From Haematococcus lacustris (taxonomy: Eukaryota; Chlorophyta; Chlorophyceae; Chlamydomonadales; Haematococcaceae), in NCBI GenBank assembly GCA_030144725.1, contig JASKMD010000012.1, forward strand, positions 10,569,352-10,633,351: a stretch of 64,000 nt of DNA, given 5' to 3'. Positions 23,204 through 36,156 of the stretch are shown here, one piece after another (position 1 is the stretch's first letter; every line of letters starts with the position of its first letter). Below the pieces are notes generated by a model. The model made no database searches, was not told the DNA's origin, and saw nothing but the letters and a program-made list of their open reading frames with translations. The position numbers and the translations under genes were made by a program.

Positions 23204-26200
23204 TCAGAAGTGGACCTCTAGCATGGACTCAAAGTCCGCAGAGCGGCGGTTGTTCCTGATCCATGCGCGGACTTTAGCCCAGACGTCCTGGCAACGCTCC
23301 AAGCATGCTCCCATGTTATCTGGTCCGATCTGCATGCACCATATTGCAAGGATGCTGGCTCGCCATCCAGCTACACCAGCCTGAGCTTGGCATTGCGTCA
23401 AACAAGTAACACATGATGCAAATGAGGAGGTTGACAAGTTGAGAAGACACAACAGCCTGCATGCCGTATTTGTATACAAGCACAACAGCCTGCATGTTTG
23501 CTTTGGTTACATAAGGCATGCAAAGCAGCAGAACCTGATGCAGCCAGTGTGAGCATGACGCTGCATGCTTTATGCTGATCACACTATGAGCAAGGAGTTG
23601 TACATGGCGATGAGAGCGTGCATGCAGCGCACCGGATGCATGCGTTCAGTTACAGAAGCAGGCCCAGACATCACTGCCAGCACTTCTTTATATGTGTCAG
23701 TCAGGTGCAAAAGCGCAAACTGGAAGTGGCATGCAGCACAGTGCATGCCAGTGTTGGCGCGGCTCGACCCCATGATGTGTGGATGTATGCATGGATTTGC
23801 ATTGCTGGGACGCACCGCAAAGTACAGGACGACCATGTAGTACACAATGATGAGGAACGCGAGGCCAGCATCCACACCCGGCGTTTTCTCGACCTCAGTG
23901 TGCAAGAAGTCCACCAGGAGGTAGCCGTTCACGGCGGCCACAACAGTGGCGATGAGGGCCCCGAAGGCAGTGAGGTAGCGATGCGAGACAAAGGTACCCA
24001 TGACAATCTTGTCGGCACAGACATGGAGGACTGGGATGAGCGCAAAGGGCAGCATCATGCTCTGCACCACGTTGAGCATCTGGGCTACCTGCATGGCGGT
24101 GAGACAGGCAGCAGGGCAGGCAGCAGACTAGGTGCGCCACATTACAGTGCTAGTGACAGGACAACTGAAGCCTCTGAGTGGGACCAGGCCAGGGACTTGA
24201 CTTAGGCTGAACGTCGTCATCACAACCCGTGTTGCATACCAGGCCAGCTGCAGAGCCTCCCCAGAACAGGACCAAGGAGGGCTCGACACCACAGCGCATT
24301 TGTTCTTGTCAAGTCAGGTTTCAACTGCTCAATCCTCAGTCTCAGTCTCACATGACTTCACTGAGCAGCAGGCTTCAGGTCTACAGTGGATGCTGTGCTG
24401 GATCATGGACATGTACAGCTTGTCAGGCGGTGAGGCCAGGGCCCTGGGCAGGCTGACTTGGAGGCTCAGCGTCTGGTGTGGGACGCGACACCCACTTTGT
24501 CAAAGGTGTTGGACGCCTCAAACACCACCGCCAGGCTGACTGTGGGCACTAAAGCCACCAACCGCGTTGCAAGCATGCGAGGGCCAGCTTGCACCTACAG
24601 ATACACCATAGGCTGGCACCGCCTCAACGGATGCTGGAGGACGATGCAAAGCAGAGAGGGGGTGGGAGGAGGTGGAGGGGGCGGGGCGGGGCGGGGCAGG
24701 GAAGGAAGGGAGGGGTCTTTAGCTTGACCACCCGGTCTTGTCACCTTCAGGTTCAGCAGACCCATCATGACCAGCTGGCCAGCAAAGGTAAGTCCGATAG
24801 TGGACACTTGCCCTGCTGCCAGCAGGCCGATAGCCCACACAGTCTTGAACACCCCACCATAGCGCTCTGCCAGATGGTCACCAGCAGACTCGAGACCCAC
24901 CTGCGACCAGCAAGCCAGCATGCAGCCAGTCAGCCATGCAAGCCGCTCATCCACACTACCCAAATCCCTGGACACCGGACACATTTGGCGCATGCTGCAC
25001 ATTGTGCAGCCCCAACGTGCATGCAAGGATGAAGCTGGAAGAGCCCCTCCCTCTCCCTCCCCTTTCCAACGGCTTTTCACTGCAAGCCTGCAAGCCGCTT
25101 GGAAGGTTTTGAGAGACCCGCCCACGGCCTCTCCCCTCCCCTGTTTCCTCCATCCCTTGCGCCTCACTTCTGTGTCAGTGCCATAGAAGCCGTGCGCAAA
25201 CACGCAAATGACGAACAAGTTGATCACGAAAGCCAGGGCCAGCACCAGGAAGCTCTCCACCCGCAGGTACTGGAGCAACACGCGCTTGCGGCCGTCACAC
25301 GAGGCATCCCGGGGACGTGCATTGACAATGGCTGACTGGAAGAAGATGTTGTAGGGCATGACCAGGGCACCCAAGACAGACACTGCCACTGGCATGGTTG
25401 TCTTTGAGACCTGCACCATTGCCAGCCAATGGTAGCGATTGAGTAAAGCAGAAACAGGGTGCTGTGCTGCGCTGCTGTGATGTGCTGCTGTGCTGACTGC
25501 TGACTGCTGTTTGTCCCCACCAGGGACAGGTGTAGGGACAGCTGCCAGTGTCATCCCCCGCGTGACCACTACTACTTGTTCAGTGGCTTCGACAAGCGCT
25601 TTGCTCAGGGTCACCATGCACTGCCAGTGGTTGGTGACTGTTCCTGCACTGGCTGCATGATAAGTGCCTGGTTCACATGGTCAGAGTGTGATGTTGTGCT
25701 GCTTGCAACTTACCCTGGGTATGAACACACCCTTGGCTACATCCACTGATGGGACATCGGCTTGCACAAAGTTGATGCCCATAGCCACCGCCTCGGTGAC
25801 GATGAAGCAGAAGAACACTGCCTCCAGCTGCCTGAAGCCTATGCGGTCCAGCAGCAGCAGGCCAAAGGCTGACACCGACACCACAATGCAGCCAGCGTAC
25901 AGCGGGAGGCGGCCGGAAGTCAGAATGGACAGCGCTATGGCACTTCCTATAGTTTCCTGCAAGTCGGCAACGGCAACAGGCAGTGCAGCATGCTGGACGC
26001 ACGCAGGAGAGGGTAGGGGCCCATGTGGTGGCTGGTGCAGAAGGCGTGCAGGGCTGGAGCAGTGACGGAAGCAATGGGAAACAAGGAGGGATACATGGAA
26101 GGCCTGGGCCAGAGCTAGGCTTGTAATGAGCAGTGTGTGCCTGGGTGGCATAGCAGCTTGCAGCGTGGGGCACTGCACATTGGGCTCTGCGGATTTAATT

Positions 26201-27173
26201 CACTTGCCATACAGCCATCATCATCCTGGTTTCCAGTGCTGTTGTGGACCTGCACATACCTAGCTGGAAGGTTCACCTGATGATGTGCCACTTCTGTATC
26301 AAGACTATGTCCTAAAGCTCATGCAGGGAAGAAACCTAGACTTACTGCTGACCTTCCAGGTACAGCCCCAGCAGGTCTCCTCTGAGGCAGCCTTACCTGA
26401 ATGTCTGCTCCAATGATGGCAACCTCCATGAGCACCCACAACAGAATCCGCGCTGGCTTGGGATATCGTTCCCCCAGGTGCTGTGCCAAATCTTTACCGC
26501 TCACAAGTCCCAATCTACCAGCGATGCATTGGAACGTAAAAGCCTGCACAGTGATGGCGGCCAAGTGCTGTGGATACCAGCTGATGGACAGCAAGCTGTT
26601 GGCCGAGTGCCATGAATGCAAGCTGATGAACTGCGCTGTCAATCCTGGGGGGGGGTCCACTTACGAAGACCATGCAGGTGATGAGAGTCCACCAGAGCAG
26701 GCTCATGCCGCTTGTAACACCCAGCTGGATATCAGCTTCAAGATTGCCTGCGCGCAATAAGAAAGCATCTTCACACCGCGTCGTATACGAGATGCTCACT
26801 CCACCGCCGTGCCGCCCAATAGGAATCCGACAAGCTTTGACGCTAACTCTCCTATAGATTCAAAGAGCTACCAATGCGGCAGTTCTAGCAAGACCTAGGC
26901 CCCACCTGGGTCAAGATATGAGACGCTGGCCAACAGCCCAGTACCAATGAACCGCGCAAACTCTAGCAGCCGGAAGCGATGAATGCCATCGCTAGGCTTT
27001 GCCGCACTAGCTGGAGTACAGGGTGGCTCTGTGGTTGAGCGGCTGGTCTCCGCGACAGATGCTGCATCTGCTTTGGTCGGAGAAGGGGGGTCCCCACCGT
27101 CCATTAAGCCGACCGAGGGTCCTGTGGGCAGCACGGTGTATGCGGGTGTCTGCAGCTCGATAAGCCCCATCAC
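23204..27173 (-). CDS. NRAMP-family divalent metal transporter
   Basis: Proton-coupled Mn/Fe-type metal ion transporter of cell or vacuolar membranes. Exons on the minus strand: 27173-26906, 26747-26665, 26543-26397, 25956-25714, 25410-25168, 24900-24745, 24594-24496, 24088-23816 and 23287-23204; 1596 nt, 531 aa, the usual family length. A Ser/Pro/Thr-rich N-terminus (1-75) is followed by TM1 with SVSYLDPGNLEADIQLG (DPGN split by intron 1), RLGLVSGKDLAQHLGERYP, EVAIIGADIQETIGSAIALS, TM6 GALVMPYNIFFQSAIV, QYLRVESFLVLALAF, ESAGDHLAERYGGVFK, GLLAAGQVSTIG and MMLPFALIPVLHV. The metal-binding Asp, Asn and Met of DPGN and MP are present. The two TM6 histidines usual in MPHN and LHS are Tyr and Gln. 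The start is the first Met of exon 1. No nearby partner gene. Confidence 0.92.
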
Positions 27174-27229
27174 CAGCTAGCCACACTGCGCCAATTCTTT
27201 GTAGGGTGAGCGTGTGCTTTGTCACAGGA

Positions 27230-28060
27230 AAAGGTGAGACCGAGCATGCGTCGAGGTTTTAGAAATAACAAGATAACACGCACACATAAATAGGGAGCGG
27301 TTTCTTAATTAAGTTTAATTAAGCGTCATATTAAGTATTAGGTCGCTTACTTAACCACTTAACCACTTAATATTAAGCGCTGGTAACTCTCTTTTTCTAG
27401 CCCTCTCGCTCTACCCTTCGTGGCTCTACCCCTTGCTTGATGTAGCCCCACTGCGGGCCCGCGGCGTGGTCCTGCCTAAAAAGTACATCGACCCCTTTAC
27501 TGGGTACGCGATAGCTATTCCTCACTACACGCTTAAGCACACATTCGTTTAGTGTTTGCTCGCGGTATTACCATTTGTGCACTACTAGAGAGCAACTTTG
27601 CTCAACTCGCATTGTTTGTGCTTAAGAACCACACCATTGGCCTTTGCTGGGTACGCAGATGCAACACCAACCAAAGCGTCTTTGTGCAACTTGGTCGCGG
27701 TCCACTGCGGGGCCGGGCCCCAGCGACCCAATCATAGCCATTTTAATTTGTAATACAGCTGTTCCGGAGCCACTACGGCTTGTTGGCATATGTTGCTGCC
27801 TGCCCGCGTGCCTGCCGGTTGAAAGTGCCAAGTGAGGCGATTACAGTTGCGACCCGTGCGCTGGGGTCGCACAGCTGCACTCATAGCAGTGTGGGTCAAA
27901 AAGAAGCCACTTAATACACTTAAGGAGCTTAATACGACCGGCCTAAATTTAATTAAGCTATTAAGTCTCTTAAACAGCAGGCTATTAACTATTATAACGC
28001 ATGAAAACGGAACTAAGTTAATATTAAGCGGAGGAACCGCACCCTACACATAAACATAAC
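27230..28060. other. AT-rich island with TTAA-containing repeats
   Basis: Unlike the GC-rich surroundings, 27290-27385 and 27900-28035 are crowded with TTAATTAAG, CACTTAA and AATATTAAGCG; the last occurs at both ends. Between them lies a GC-rich middle with a repeated CTGGGTACGC. No conserved protein is seen in any frame. It lies just upstream of the NRAMP start and could be an inserted element or an organelle-derived fragment; I cannot decide. Confidence 0.5.
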
Positions 28061-28893
28061 AGTGTTGCAGGTTTCCTTCCATCTGTCATTGTAAGGTGAT
28101 GATAACTTTGCAACCTTTCCCCAATCTGTCATGGCAATGTGTACGCTTGCCTCACCAATGTTGTTCACAGGGAAGACACCATGACCGACACAGCGATGTC
28201 CCAGTGCACAGCTACGACATTATTCAGCGATGTTCAGTCGTCTCATTCTTCATTCAGAAACCGCGGACGCTCCTGAATTTCAAGTGTCCCCAATAACCAT
28301 TGGGGAAGTGGTTGCCCTGATTCTAAACCCTGGTGCTTTGGTTCTTTAAGCTGGGAAGGGAGTGGTTACATGTACTGATCACAAAACGTGCAACGGCCAC
28401 ACAATCCCTACACTACAATATCCTGCAGCTCGGCTGGGGGGTCCTGCATTGCAGCATCGCCTGCCGGCCTGGTCTCGCAGGCAGTAGAACAGAAACAAAA
28501 TGTCACCAATGAACCAGCCAAAACTTCACAGGATGCTGGCACAGCTGCGTCTCGAACATGGAGGCTGTACCTGGTTATATCTGTGCATCCCTTTTGCTGC
28601 CCCCACCTAGTGCACCACAGCGCGCCACTGCGCCAATGTATATTGCCTGGCTCACAGCTGGCCTTGTGCAGCCACTGCATTGAGCCTCAAGGGTGCACCA
28701 TCTCTCCCCTGCCCCCCTACATCATCTCCTACCCTTCTAGAGGGTTGCAAGACCTTACAAGCTCTCATCCACCAGCGTGCTGCCGCCTGGCACATCCCCC
28801 CTACCCCTTTGCACATGCCAGGCACCTGCTCAGCACCCCGCAGTGACTGCCTGCTCATGTCTGCTGCTCAATGCTGCTGCTCAATGCTGCTGC
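28061..28893. other. Region without a gene
   Basis: C-rich sequence between the AT-rich island and the 3' end of the winged-helix gene; no conserved frame. Confidence 0.5.
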
Positions 28894-31800
28894 TCACTTG
28901 CTGACAAACGAGTAGGCGCCGCCTGTGCTCTTGGCCTTGCCCTTGGACACCAGGCTGTTGAGCACGGTCTTCATGGCAGACTCGCTGCCGTTGAACTGCC
29001 CGGAGCCAGACATCATGCGGTGAGCCCGGTCAGCTGTCATGCTGGAGTAGTTCATCAACAGGCTCAGCACCGCGCTCTCAGTGGCGGGCAGCGCACCACC
29101 ACCTCCTGGGGCAGGGCTGGGGGTGCGCAAGGCAGAGGTGGAGCGCTTGACAGGGGCAGGGGAGGCGGAGCGGGCAGGGGCAGGGGTGCTGCCACGGCCA
29201 CTGCTGACAAAGCGGAAGGTGCCCTTGTCGTTCTGCACCTTGCCGGAGGACACAAGGCTGGCGATGACTCCGTTCAGGTTGCTCACATTCCTGCAAGTGC
29301 AGGCACCATGGGGTTGGCTAACACAGCTCTGACAGCCCATGGTTTGGCCTGGGCTGGCTTGACAACCCAGAGCTGTGGAATGCCAGGCTTGCATCGGGCT
29401 GCAGTGATGGATTGGTGGCAGTACCAGTGGGAGCAGAAAGCTGCAGGACCAGGCACTTACTTGCCACTGTTCTTAATCATGTTGGACAGGCGCTCAGGGG
29501 TCAGGCCGGAGTAGTTCATCAGGATGCTCAGCACCACCTGCTCGTCGCTGGATGAGGCGCCGCTGCCGCTGCCAGCTGAGGGGGTGGCGGCACGGAAAGC
29601 AGGGGCGGAAGAGGAGCGTGCAGCTGGGGTGGCCTGGCGGGGCATGGGGCTAGCTGCTCGGCTGCCGCTGACGAAGCGGAAGGTACCCTTGTCGTTCTGC
29701 ACCTTGCCAGATGACACCAGGCTGTTGACCACGCCGTTCAGGTTGCTCACGCTCCTGAACAGGCAAGTGGCATGGAAGGGAGTGTGAACGACTACTGCCC
29801 TGCTCAGCATGCAAATTACATGGGCATACCAAGCACAGCATTTCACACACTTGTACATCCTACACTGGCAACCAGATTCGCAACATCAGCATGGCACCAT
29901 CACACCCTGATACACAATAGTCACACAACAGCTTTGCCAGGACAAGCAGAAGCAAAGAAGGGCGGGCAAGCAAGATCAATTCATTCCAGCTGAAGTTACG
30001 CCATACTACACTCACTTGCCACTGTTCTTGACCATGTTGGCCAGGCGCTCAGCTGTCAGGCCAGAGTAGTTCTGCAGGATGCTCAGCACCACCTGCTCAT
30101 CACTGGATGAGGCGCCACCGCCACCGCCAGCGGATGGGGTAGAAGCGCGGGGTGTAGGAGCAGAGGAGGGGCGGACAGATGCACGGGCAGGGGAGGAGGT
30201 GCGGGCAGCTGCAGGGGTGGCTGCACGCCCACTGCTGACAAAGCGCAGGGTGCCCTTGTCGTTCTGCACCTTGCCGGAAGACACCAGGCTGTTCACCACT
30301 CCGTTCAGGTTGCTCACGCTCCTGCACCCACAGCGTGGCAAGGGCATCAAAGCTGGAACAGCCCACTAGCAAAGTTTCAGGACAGTTGCAGGGAGATCAG
30401 GCATCAGGCCGACAGTCACCATACACAGGTGGCTACTGCTAGGCAGAGACATGCCTCGACAACCCTGAACATGCCTCAGCAGCAGCAGATGCATTGGGTA
30501 ATGGGAGATTTTGCCCATAAGTTACCGGTGCTCATGTCACATTGCTATCACATCAAGTCAGCTGCTGTAGTCATATTACTTGCTGAATCATAAGGCTGGC
30601 ATGGGGCTGCAGTGATGAGTTGGTGGCAGTACCAGTGGGTGCAGAAAGCTGCGGGCCAGGCACTTACTTGCCACTGTTCCTGACCATGTTGGACAGACGC
30701 TCAGGGGTCAGGCCGGAGTAGTTCTGCAGGATGCTCAGCACCACCTGCTCATCGCTTGATGAGGCACCACTGCCGCTGCCAGCCGAGGGGGTGGCAGCAC
30801 GGAAAGCAGGGGCGGAAGAGGAGCGGGCGGCAGGGGTGGCCTGGCGGGGCATGGGGCTGGCTGCTCGGCTGCCGCTGACGAAGCGGAAGGTACCCTTGTC
30901 GTTCTGCACCTTGCCAGATGACACCAGGCTGTTGACCACGCCGTTCAGGTTGCTCACGCTCCTGAACAGGCAAGTGGCATGGAAGGGAGTGTGAACGACT
31001 ACTGCCCTGCTCAGCATGCAAATCACATGCACATAACAAACAGGTGACAGCATGTCTAGCTACACCTCAGTACACACTACTACTCAGCTGCAACAGGGCA
31101 CAGAAGTAGAAGGCAACTGGCAGGGAAGAGGCACAGAGTGATTGTAGAATGTGCTCGAAAAGGGAGCAAAAAACCTTAAGGCGATCTCCACCACTCACTT
31201 GCCACTGTTCTTGACCATGTTAGCCAGGCGCTCAGCCGTCAGGCCGGAGTAGTTCTGCAGGATGCTCAGCACCACCTGCTCGTCGCTTGATGAGGCGCCG
31301 CCACCACCGCCAGCGGATGGGGTAGAAGCCCGGGCAGTAGGGGCAGAGGAGGGGCGGGCAGGGGAGGAGGTGCGGGCAGCTGCAGGGGTGGCTGCGCGCC
31401 CAGTGCTGACAAAGCGCAGGGTGCCCTTGTCGTTCTGCACCTTGCCGGACGACACCAGGCTGTTCACCACGCCGTTCAGGTTGCTCACGCTCCTGAAGTC
31501 AATTCACGCACAGCATGCATGAGCATGGCATCTGCAGACCAGCCGCCGTAACCCTGTAACCCTTCCTATCCTACTTGCTCTGCAGTCTGCACGCAGTGAG
31601 TTCCTTTCACTCACTTGCCGCTGTTCTTCACCATGGCACTCAGGCGCTCAGGGGACAGGCCGGAGTAGTTCTGCAGGATGCTCAGCACCACCTGCTCATC
31701 GCTGGATGAGGCACCGCTGCCACCGCCGGCAGAAGGTGCAGATGCCCTGCTGGCGGGCACTGAGGTGCGATAGGTGGGGTTGGGTGAGGATACTCGGTTG

Positions 31801-32765
31801 GGGGATGCACGGGATGGCACAGGAGAAGGAGAGCGGGCAGGGGCTGGGGTGCCTGCACGCGCGCCGCTCACAAAGCGGTATGTCCCATTATCATGCTGCA
31901 CCTTGCCCTGGCTGGTCAGGGAACGCAGGATGGATGCAAGGGCGCTTTGGCTCTCATTGAACCTGAACAAGGAAGAACAAGGAATCATAGTTAATGTCCT
32001 AGACTCCCCACACAAAGGCGGTTCGCACAAGTGACTGCTGACAGTACCTGCCAGTGCTCTTCAGCATGTTGAAAAGCCTGTCCGACGTCAGGCCGGAATA
32101 GTTCTGCAACACGCCCAGCACGACGGCATCCTGCGGCGATGTCGCGCCGTTGCCATTGCCGTTTCCATTCTGGCTGGCAGGGCCCCTGGTGCGTTGCGCA
32201 GCAATGTAATCGACGATGCCCTTGGCGGTGGTCTTCGTCCGGATGCCGACCACGTCCTGCGAGGCGTCAGACATGGCTGCAAGATTAGCGATAAGGTCAG
32301 CATCGGTACTTTTTGGCACAGGGTATGCACTGCACAGATGCGCCATGAACGAGGGAGGATGGCAGTGCGAGGCGCATCGAAGTGGTTGAGAGAAGAGAGC
32401 TGCTAGGATCTGCACAGCTACCTGGATAGGGATTCGGGCATCTGCAACTACTGCTTTGCTAACGTTAAAAACCTTGCGGCGAGGTGTTCAACGCGGAAGA
32501 TAAGCTTCCAGCTCACCATCAGCCAAGCCTTGGTGGCCTCCGCATCCCCGCTGTTGTCCTCGTGGTGCATGTCCAGCAGCTGATCCACACTGGTGCATCC
32601 CTGGGTCTTCAGGAGTGCCTCCAGCTTGGGCCCGACCCCAGGCACAGCGCTCAGAGCTGACGCCTGACTGCGCTTGGGAGTAGAGGTGGGCGCCCGGCTG
32701 CTCGTCGCTGCAACGCGCAACATCGAGCGGCCACGAACCGGTGCTGCCATTTTCTGAGCCTGCAT
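28894..32765 (-). CDS. Helix-hairpin-helix plus seven winged-helix-like modules (novel architecture)
   Basis: Not a family I recognise by name. Minus-strand exons: 32765-32517, 32256-32048, 31962-31615, 31492-31199, 30961-30668, 30321-30016, 29754-29461 and 29290-28894; 2391 nt, 796 aa, all phases consistent. Residues about 1-100 have a basic Ser/Thr-Pro tail and a HhH-like SAVPGVGPKLEALLKTQG, then WLMDVVGIRTKTTAKGI. Seven repeats follow, each ending in two half-motifs, VVLSILQNYSGLTAERLANM and VSNLNGVVNSLVSSGKVQND, then KGTFRFVS, resembling a roughly 60-residue winged helix. They are joined by Ser/Pro/Ala/Arg linkers rich in SP and TP. Repeats 1-6 are each split by a phase-2 intron at the same place (NSGK / SVSN); repeat 7 has none. 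Exons 4, 5 and 7 are exactly 294 nt and exon 6 is 306, so they arose by tandem exon duplication. A DNA- or chromatin-binding role is inferred. Start: Met at 32765 or 32750. Confidence 0.85.
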
Positions 32766-32879
32766 CTTGGCTGTAGATAGGACAGCTACTGTGCCCGAAA
32801 GCAGGCTAGAGGGTTGGACAGTGAGCTTTGGTGAGATTTCCCTCGCCAAAAAGTGGGGTTGCTAAAAGTGGGGCTTTAA

Positions 32880-33400
32880 ACCTACTATATAAGCTCATGC
32901 ATCAACAAGGAAACTCCTTGCCAATGTCGCTGCCAGCGTGCAAGAAGCACCCGCCCCATCCAAGGAGCAGCTACAGGTGTTCCTCAGGCGAGCTGGGGAC
33001 ACAGCAGTTGTTACGCCTGAGCAGATACATGCCTTGGCTGCTCATACAGGCATGGCCAGGAGCATTGTTGCAAAAGTCTTTTCCGTGGGCAAGCTTGAGT
33101 CAGCCGTCAACATCGACAAGTTTCTTTTCCTGCTGCTGGTGATAAGCTGTGAGAGCTTTGGCGCTGTGCTGGAGGGCCTTTTCTTCATGTTTGGCAGCAC
33201 ACTTGCCAGCGACAGGTTCCAGCTCCTCATCTCCTATTTGGCCCCTGACATGGTGAGGCACAGCCAGGACTCACCAGACTGCACAGAGACAGTCTGTAAG
33301 TACAGTCTCTACTGCCTGCATGATTGTGTACACAGACCTAGACTGGGTACACTGCCGCAGCTCAGTCATTTGTCCGGCTGGTGTCCCCATCCAGCCGCCT
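32880..33400 (+). pseudogene. Orphan copy of ropporin-like exon 2
   Basis: 32917-33252 encodes PSKEQLQVFLRRAGDTAVVT, then IVAKVFSVGKLESAVNIDKF and SYLAPDMV, nearly identical to exon 2 of the ropporin-like gene at 44625-45605 but on the opposite strand. Homology continues into the following intron (cacagacctagactgggt). The RIIa exon and the last exon are absent. A TATATAAG lies just upstream (about 32888). Best read as a partial duplication; transcription cannot be excluded. Confidence 0.75.
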
Positions 33401-33726
33401 GCCCCATGAGGGAGACTCAGGCTTTAGGGCTGGGTAAGGGGATGGAGGTGCAGGAATGTGTGCCAGTCCTTACAGCTGCGATAGTGCCAAGCTGGGGCAT
33501 ACCGAGCCTAGCCGGCAGGCAGCCACACGAGGAAGCGTACCGCCATTACTCACTGATGCACGAAGTCTTTGGCTACAGAGCTGTTTCCAGCCCTTGCTTG
33601 ATGTCTTGGCCCGTCAACCAGACAACACAGCTACGACCAAGTTGTAGGGTACACATGTGCTGAACTGCACCCTACGCAGCCCTCCATGCATTACCGTCCT
33701 GGATTGTATCCTGAGCGCAGCTGGCC
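33400..33726. other. Short spacer 3' of APC2
   Basis: Short open frames only; no domain seen. The + strand frame ending near 33640 is not conserved in the ropporin-like gene. Confidence 0.4.
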
Positions 33727-36007
33727 CTAGTTCTCAGACGCCTTGGCAGCTGTCTTGCGCCTGTACACTCCGCTGTCCAGCACCAGCTGATCGCTTGCGA
33801 CCAGGATGGTCAGGTAAGCCGCCAGCTGATCCACGGACTTGTCATACCTGCAAGCACATCACAAGGTCACCCCACAGGTGTGATGCAGCGGCTCAGCCCA
33901 CCCTCCCAGCACCACAGCCGACCAGCTGGCTAGGCCGCTCTGCAGCTCAGCACCTAAGCTGCAGCATCAGGGGAAGGGAGGTGTGCATGGTTGTCCCGGC
34001 AGCCCTGGAGCCGCAGCCTGTATCTCAATGGTGCAGTAGGTGCTGAATGGTGCAACCCATTGGTACATGACGCTGACCCTATAACCTACTGCCTGCTTGC
34101 ACCACCGTGCCTGTATCTCAAGGGTGTGACAGGCCATTGGTGTCATTGGTGCAATAGGCAAATCATTGGTGCACCGCGCCCCTTTCCGACCTATTGCCTG
34201 CTTCTACAATCGTCAGATGTACTGTTCCTTCCGGGTTAAGGGCGTAGCACAGGCACTGAGACAAACACTGTTTAACGCCCTGGGCTGAGGGGCCTTGGGA
34301 ATGGTAGAGATGCTGCAGTGCATGCACGTGCGTGGCCACACTCACTTTGGAGAAATGACAAACAGCTTCAGCATAGCGTGGAGGCGGTCCAGTGGCAGCC
34401 CATTGTAGTTGGTCTGTGAAGGTCCGAGCCAATGCAGGGGCAGGAGAACACAATAGGGCCAGGCGTACACAAACTAGCAGCCTCAACCACACTAACGCAC
34501 CCCACCCCACGCTGCCCCAACCCACCCTGCCCCACCCCACCCTGCCCCACCCCACCCAGGCCCATCCCGCCCCGCCCCACCCCGCCCCACCAGCATGCTG
34601 TTGATGTAGGGCAGGTAGGGGCTCAGCTCCTCCACCACTCCTTCTGTGGCACTGGGCAGTGCCGGCGCCTCCTCCAGCAAACCCCAGTCGCTGAGGCAGG
34701 TTCCGTGAAGCTGAGGGTCAAGCTGCACGGCTCGACGGAACACAGTGCTCCCACCGCCATTGCTTTGACTGCGCTGCACCCGCCCAGCCAGGCCAGGCAG
34801 CCAGCGAGTCGTTGCTCTGGCCCCTGCAGCTGGAGTGGTGGCGGAGGAGGCTGAGGGCGGGGCGGGTGAAGAGGGTGGCAGCCGGGCCTCTTGCAGGATG
34901 CCGGAGGTGATCCAGAATTGAGCGCGGCGACGCAGAAGGGGCAGGGGGAGGCCAACCTACCCAGGGTGAGGGACGAGGCAGGGAGGCAGGCAGGGGGCTC
35001 AGGGTAGGGCACCATCCCCATGCGCCATTACACACGTACACACACGCACGCACACATGCACACAACTGCTGTGCATGGGTCTTATTCAGCACACAGGTCA
35101 GGGTATAGCATGCAGCCCCTATGCCTGCCCGCAAGGCTCCCCACCCCGTCCTCCCTCCCCTGGCAGTGCTTGGTCACGCATTCGGCTGTGTGCCCTGCCC
35201 CTATAACCTCACATGGTATTGGTGTGATGTATCTTTGAGGTCACACACACACATTTAAATATCAGGGATGCACGCACCATGTCGGCCAGGGCCTGCGCAG
35301 GGATTTCACTGTGCTGCTCAAAGGGCTGCAGAATGCTTGCCAGCACCGGGGACACCTTGAAGTCCACCTCCACCCCGTCAACCTCAACCTGTAGCCAGGG
35401 TGTGACCTGGTGTGACACACGCTGTGAAGGCCAGGCAGGGTCAAGCAGGGTTAGGGGAGGTCGGGATGGGTAAAGCTTGGGCAGGACTGAGGTGGAGGTG
35501 GGGCTGGGTGTGGAATGTGTGGAGAGCCTGGTCCAAACCCAACTCCAAAGCCAAAGTTTCTTGTCAAGGTACCTGCAGCTCAACACAGCCTAGGTGCGGC
35601 TTCCAGTGCAGCTTGCGCGGTGCCTTCAACCCGGCATATGCCTGGGCAAACGCCTCCTGGGCTGCTGCAACCAGGGGCGGCAGCTTCAGGCCTGCTTCCT
35701 TTGTACGGTCCGTAGCCACACTGCTGGCCTGTGGTCACCATCGCCATGTGCCCCACCACACCGCCACTCAGCAGGTGACCGTGTCCTTGCCTTGTGGCCG
35801 CAGTCTGCCCTGTTTGACCAGACGTGCTGCTCAGCAACATGGCAGTGGAAGGTATGGGGTGCAAGGCTCAGCATGTTGAGTTAGTGGAGGGAAGGCTGGC
35901 AGCGGGGGCCAGGGGGGTGGGCAGGCAGGCAGGCAGGCATGGAGGGGTGAGGGTGGTGGGCCGTCAGGCAGGCAGGGTGGAGGGTGGCGGGCAGGCAGGG
36001 CGGGCGG

Positions 36008-36077
<70 letters not shown>

Positions 36078-36083
36078 GGGCGG

Positions 36084-36156
<73 letters not shown>

